From: Mariprofundaceae bacterium
GTDB lineage: Bacteria; Pseudomonadota; Zetaproteobacteria; Mariprofundales; Mariprofundaceae
Length of the DNA stretch: 8,685 nucleotides
NCBI GenBank assembly: GCA_013139875.1
Contig: WSZY01000232.1
Location: 1 to 8,685, forward strand
Direction of reading: 5' to 3'
The notes below the pieces were generated by a model that saw only the letters and a program-made list of their open reading frames with translations, was not told where the DNA came from and did no database searches. Positions 6,422 to 8,685 of this stretch are shown one piece after another; the first letter of the stretch is position 1, and the number at the start of each line of letters is the position of its first letter. Both the position numbers and the translations under genes were made by a program.

Positions 6422-7033
6422 ATGAAAAAACAGACAAAAGAGACTGTCCCAGTATGGGATATTGCCGTAAGGGTCTTTCACTGGGGATTGGTCGCAGCAT
6501 TTACAATCGCCTACTTAACGGAAGATGATTTTGAAATAGTGCACGTATATGCTGGCTACATTGTTCTTGGGCTTATCAGTTTTCGGCTGATTTGGGGGCT
6601 AATCGGTACAAAACACGCACGCTTCAGTGATTTTATATGCCGCGTAAGCAGAGTAAAGCAGTACCTGAAAACTGTCCTCGCAGGAAAGCCAAAGCACTAT
6701 TTAGGACATAATCCGGCAGGTGGCATGATGATCGTAGTGTTGCTGCTGAGCTTGTTTGCACTGAGTTACAGTGGCCTGGCAACCTATGCTGCAGAGGGGA
6801 AGGGGCCGCTGGCCAACACAGAGACCTCGCTTATTCCCTCCGCTTATGCTGATGATGATCACCACCGTTCAGGAAAAGGTGACCTTTGGGAAGATATTCA
6901 TGAACTTCTGGCCAATTTCATCCTGCTGCTGGTCTTCATTCATCTGGCCGGTGTTTTTGTATCAAGCCTGGTGCACAGAGAGAACCTTATCAGGGCAATG
7001 GTGACGGGAAAAAAACAATCACAACCTGAATAG
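6422..7033 (+). CDS. Cytochrome b561-like di-haem membrane protein (Ni/Fe-hydrogenase-type cytochrome b family)
   Basis: This 203-aa inner-membrane protein has about four transmembrane helices: roughly 18-33 plus 40-62 at the N terminus, 101-122, and 162-183. Candidate haem-ligand histidines are H20 (VRVFHW), H41 (VHVYAGY), H96 (GHNPAGG, before helix 3), H160 (DIHELLAN) and H174 (FIHLAG). The opening PVWDIAVRVFHW, the FRLIWG segment and the closing IHLAGV pattern match the cytochrome b561 family that passes electrons between quinones and periplasmic c-type cytochromes. Between helices 3 and 4 lies a polar loop (about 123-158) with DDDHHR and a preceding PSAYA, probably periplasmic. No hydrogenase or cytochrome c gene is in the window, so the partner is unknown. 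It stands 119 bases after the M48 gene. No clear ribosome-binding site precedes the ATG (GTTTGCCCCATG). The family call is firm; the physiological donor and acceptor are not. Confidence 0.87.
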   Translation: MKKQTKETVPVWDIAVRVFHWGLVAAFTIAYLTEDDFEIVHVYAGYIVLGLISFRLIWGLIGTKHARFSDFICRVSRVKQYLKTVLAGKPKHYLGHNPAGGMMIVVLLLSLFALSYSGLATYAAEGKGPLANTETSLIPSAYADDDHHRSGKGDLWEDIHELLANFILLLVFIHLAGVFVSSLVHRENLIRAMVTGKKQSQPE

Positions 7034-7048
7034 AGAGTTATTAAACAA

Positions 7049-7061
7049 CCGCTTCGGGCGG
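7049..7061 (-). terminator. Small GC hairpin in the convergent spacer
   Basis: CCGC (7049-7052) and GCGG (7058-7061) pair around a five-base loop. Read on the minus strand the stem is followed by TTGTTT, so it could end transcription of the hydrolase operon. On the plus strand the same stem contains a C(UUCG)G-type tetraloop option but has no T-run after it. The stem is only four pairs, so the call is tentative. Its place between convergent genes supports it. Confidence 0.35.
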
Positions 7062-7096
7062 CGGCCATTCAACTTTATCAGTGATTTATGGTTAAA

Positions 7097-7711
7097 TTAT
7101 AGATTTGAAAGGAGTTTAGACTGCAGTTCACGTGAGTGATCAGGAAAGAAGTGCCCCGCCCCTTCAATCTCGGAATAATCCACCGACTCCAGAAGCTCAA
7201 CCCAGGCAGATACCATGTCATGAGGTACCAGCTCATCAATGGTTCCGTGAATCACTTTGAGTGGACGTGTTTCACTGCGCATGAATGAGAAGTCCCAAAG
7301 GTTCACGGCAGGTGCAACAGCAAACATGCGCTCAACCCGTTCATCATCCACTGCGGCCTTCAGACCTGCATAACAACCGAATGAAAATCCGGCCAGCCAG
7401 ATTGGAACAGCAGGGTGTTTTTCATGTATCCACTCCAGTGCCGCTGCCACATCATCAGCTTCACCATCGCCCTCATCCCAAACACCTTCACTCTGATCAA
7501 CACCCCGAAAGTTAAAACGCAGCACCGGATGTCCCGAGTCTTCAAATGCACGCGCGATCCAGTAGACCACTTTGTTGCGCATGGTACCACCAAATTGAGG
7601 GTGTGGATGGCAGACCACAACCGCAGCCCTGTCTCTGTCACCAGCCTGATAAATGGCCTGCAGCTTTCCCGCCGGGCCATCAATAAAGAGCTTCTCATGG
7701 TGATGCTGCAC
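7097..7711 (-). CDS. Alpha/beta hydrolase of the COG2945 type
   Basis: This 204-aa cytosolic protein starts at GTG 7711; no other in-frame start occurs before residue 44. A GAGGAG ribosome-binding site lies 11 bases upstream, inside the preceding gene. The family hallmark HPHPQFGGTMRNKVV (from 35) is present, as are FNFRGV (66-71) with SEG, the nucleophile elbow GFSFG with Ser110, the acid Asp159 in HGTIDELVP, and His187 in GAGHFF. The full catalytic triad is therefore intact. Members are small esterase or peptidase-like hydrolases of unproven substrate, so no reaction is named. The N-terminal run MQHHHEK is encoded naturally and is not a tag. The first base of the GTG is the last base of the upstream gene's TAG stop (TAGTG), pointing to translational coupling with the ArsC-like gene. 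It is the last gene of the minus-strand operon. Confidence 0.9.
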   Translation of the reverse strand: MQHHHEKLFIDGPAGKLQAIYQAGDRDRAAVVVCHPHPQFGGTMRNKVVYWIARAFEDSGHPVLRFNFRGVDQSEGVWDEGDGEADDVAAALEWIHEKHPAVPIWLAGFSFGCYAGLKAAVDDERVERMFAVAPAVNLWDFSFMRSETRPLKVIHGTIDELVPHDMVSAWVELLESVDYSEIEGAGHFFPDHSRELQSKLLSNL

Positions 7712-8085
7712 TATTTGAACAGCTCCTCATAAACATCCGGTGAGAAGCCAACAGTTATAGTGGAGCCTGTTACCAGGACGGGACGCTTAATCATGGATGG
7801 ATTTTCGACCATCAATGCTATGGCCCTAGCTTCGTTGATTCCCTCTTTTTCTGAATCAGACAGCTTACGCCAGGTAGTTCCGCATCTGTTCAGAAGAACT
7901 TCCCAACCCTGAGCAGCACACCAGCGGGTCAAAGGGGATGCATCCACACCCTCTTTTTTATAATCGTGGAACTGATACTCGATACCTTCTGCCTGCAGCC
8001 ACCTGCGTGCTTTTTTAATAGTGTCGCAGTTCGGGATTCCGAACATCTCGACCTTTTTCTCAAGCTCTCCCTCAATCCGGCTCAT
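7711..8085 (-). CDS. ArsC/Spx-family protein, YffB-like
   Basis: This is a 124-aa thioredoxin-fold protein of the arsenate-reductase-like family. It follows E. coli YffB closely: GIPNCDTIKKARRWL with Cys20, HDYKKEG (40-46), LLNRCGTTWRKL (64-75) and NPSMIKRPVL with R101-P102. A lone Cys20 rather than CxxC is typical of YffB-type members. They are called putative glutathione-dependent reductases, and I would not call this a proven arsenate reductase. Cys68 in NRCGTTW, where E. coli has NTRGTTW, is an extra thiol. Start choice: ATG 8085 overlaps the upstream TGA stop (TGATG), giving about 10 extra N-terminal residues (SRIEGELEKK) compared with YffB. GTG 8088 is also open. ATG at 8046 would remove the first beta strand (VEMFGI), so it is less likely. 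It is the middle gene of the operon and its TAG stop overlaps the hydrolase GTG. Confidence 0.88.
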   Translation of the reverse strand: MSRIEGELEKKVEMFGIPNCDTIKKARRWLQAEGIEYQFHDYKKEGVDASPLTRWCAAQGWEVLLNRCGTTWRKLSDSEKEGINEARAIALMVENPSMIKRPVLVTGSTITVGFSPDVYEELFK

Positions 8086-8685
8086 CACTTCACCATTTTT
8101 CTATTCACAGCATATCGGGCAAACAACTGATTCCCCTGTTTATCCAGATAGAGCTGCTTCAGCTCCATATCCTGTGGTCCGGCAAGCGTTCCTTCACACA
8201 GGCCATGTGTGTTTTCATCGCCCATAAGTGTAAAACGTGTCGTTAGAAACATCTGATCCAGAACGCCATCTGCAATCAACGTGCGATGCACTTCAGGCCC
8301 TGCAATCATATAAGCACTCCTGAAGCCGAAGCAAATAAGTTCGGCTTTTAATCGAGCACCTTCAACAGCTGATTTTCCTGCCACCACCACCTTCACACCC
8401 TGAGCTTCCAGTGCCTCTTTTTTATCTGTGGGGGCAGCGTCTGAAGTAAACAGATAGATGTCACGCTCTTTGAGTCTCTCAATGGCCCGGGCAGGAACAT
8501 CAAGTGAGCGACTGAAAATGGCAACGGCAGGCTGTGGAGCCAGCCCCTGCTCTACCCGCCACACCTTCAGATCTTCAAAGCTGCTACCAACCGGAAGCAT
8601 ATCCTGTGCGGTTCCCTTTAATAGTTGCCGGAAATAGCGGGCAGAGGTAAGCAGAATATCGCTCTGGGCTGCCAACTCCTGATAG
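8085..8685 (-). CDS. RibD C-terminal/dihydrofolate-reductase-like domain protein (partial)
   Basis: The frame is open through the right edge (first complete codon at 8684), so the 5' end is missing. The TTG at 8675 can serve as a start codon but is probably internal. It sits inside YQELAAQSDILLTSARYF, which matches the R-x-x-A-Q-A-D-A-I-L-V-G-A segment normally about 30-50 residues into this family. The 199 visible residues have the RibD_C pattern: VAIFSRSLDVPA (the usual VLDSxLRLP), a VKVVVAG strand, then AGPEVHRTLIADGVLDQMFLTT (family: EGGxxLxxxLLxxGLVDEL) and a closing MGDENTHG (family LLG). The usual Glu-Gly-Gly is replaced by Ala-Gly-Pro-Glu. The missing N terminus would carry the SLDGK substrate loop. 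Members reduce pteridine or pyrimidine substrates with NADPH. Without a visible deaminase domain it is not called ribD. Its TGA overlaps the ATG of the ArsC-like gene. Confidence 0.8.
   Translation of the reverse strand, partial: YQELAAQSDILLTSARYFRQLLKGTAQDMLPVGSSFEDLKVWRVEQGLAPQPAVAIFSRSLDVPARAIERLKERDIYLFTSDAAPTDKKEALEAQGVKVVVAGKSAVEGARLKAELICFGFRSAYMIAGPEVHRTLIADGVLDQMFLTTRFTLMGDENTHGLCEGTLAGPQDMELKQLYLDKQGNQLFARYAVNRKMVK

Noticed and set aside
7691..7711. Engineered His-tag from MQHHH
   Set aside because: Only three His codons in a natural operon context, with the start overlapping the upstream stop.
7415..7732. Plus-strand frame opposite the hydrolase
   Set aside because: Shadow of the hydrolase gene, which has an intact catalytic triad.
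7711..8085. Arsenate resistance gene arsC
   Set aside because: Sequence follows YffB/Spx-type members rather than true arsenate reductases, and no ars genes are nearby.
8673..8675. TTG at 8675 as the true start of the RibD-like gene
   Set aside because: The codons before it remain open to the window edge and the adjoining residues align inside the family domain, so the gene is treated as truncated by the window.

Overview
This is a gene-dense chromosomal window of moderate GC from a Gram-negative bacterium. The evidence for a Gram-negative host is a lipobox M48 metalloprotease of the outer-membrane type, an exported nuclease, a b561-type membrane cytochrome and an EttA closely matching the proteobacterial form. 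Dihydroorotate dehydrogenase is the class 1B (catalytic Cys) form rather than the class 2 form of enteric bacteria, so a non-enteric proteobacterium is more likely. A zetaproteobacterial or environmental gammaproteobacterial source fits, but this is a guess from protein flavour and cannot be settled from the sequence alone.

Layout. Positions 1-153 (-) hold the first 51 codons of an unrecognised exported or membrane protein with a strong ribosome-binding site; it runs off the left edge. An AT-rich spacer with small repeats (154-434) follows. Then comes ettA (435-2105, -), an ABC-F translation factor with a GTG start. Positions 2106-2387 are the divergent spacer between ettA and the next operon. 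It is largely filled by a CACAGAGGCACA-type interspersed repeat with inverted arms.

The plus-strand operon 2388-6302 has four tightly packed genes: a YciK-like short-chain dehydrogenase whose catalytic Ser position is Cys, pyrD class 1B, an exported staphylococcal-nuclease-like protein with a C-terminal OB-like domain, and an M48 lipoprotein protease. The last two share an ATGA overlap. A separate plus-strand gene for a di-haem cytochrome b561-like protein follows (6422-7033).

The right end is a minus-strand operon, read from right to left. It contains a RibD-C/dihydrofolate-reductase-like protein (cut by the right edge), an ArsC/Spx-family YffB-like protein, and a COG2945-type alpha/beta hydrolase. 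Stops and starts overlap at both junctions (TGATG and TAGTG). It converges on the cytochrome gene across a 63-base spacer with a small GC hairpin.

Most of the window is housekeeping or conserved accessory metabolism. I see no phage, insertion sequence, CRISPR array, RNA gene or defence system. The items most worth a second look are the repeat element in the ettA/SDR divergent promoter region, the Ser-to-Cys SDR, and the coupled nuclease/M48 protease pair.
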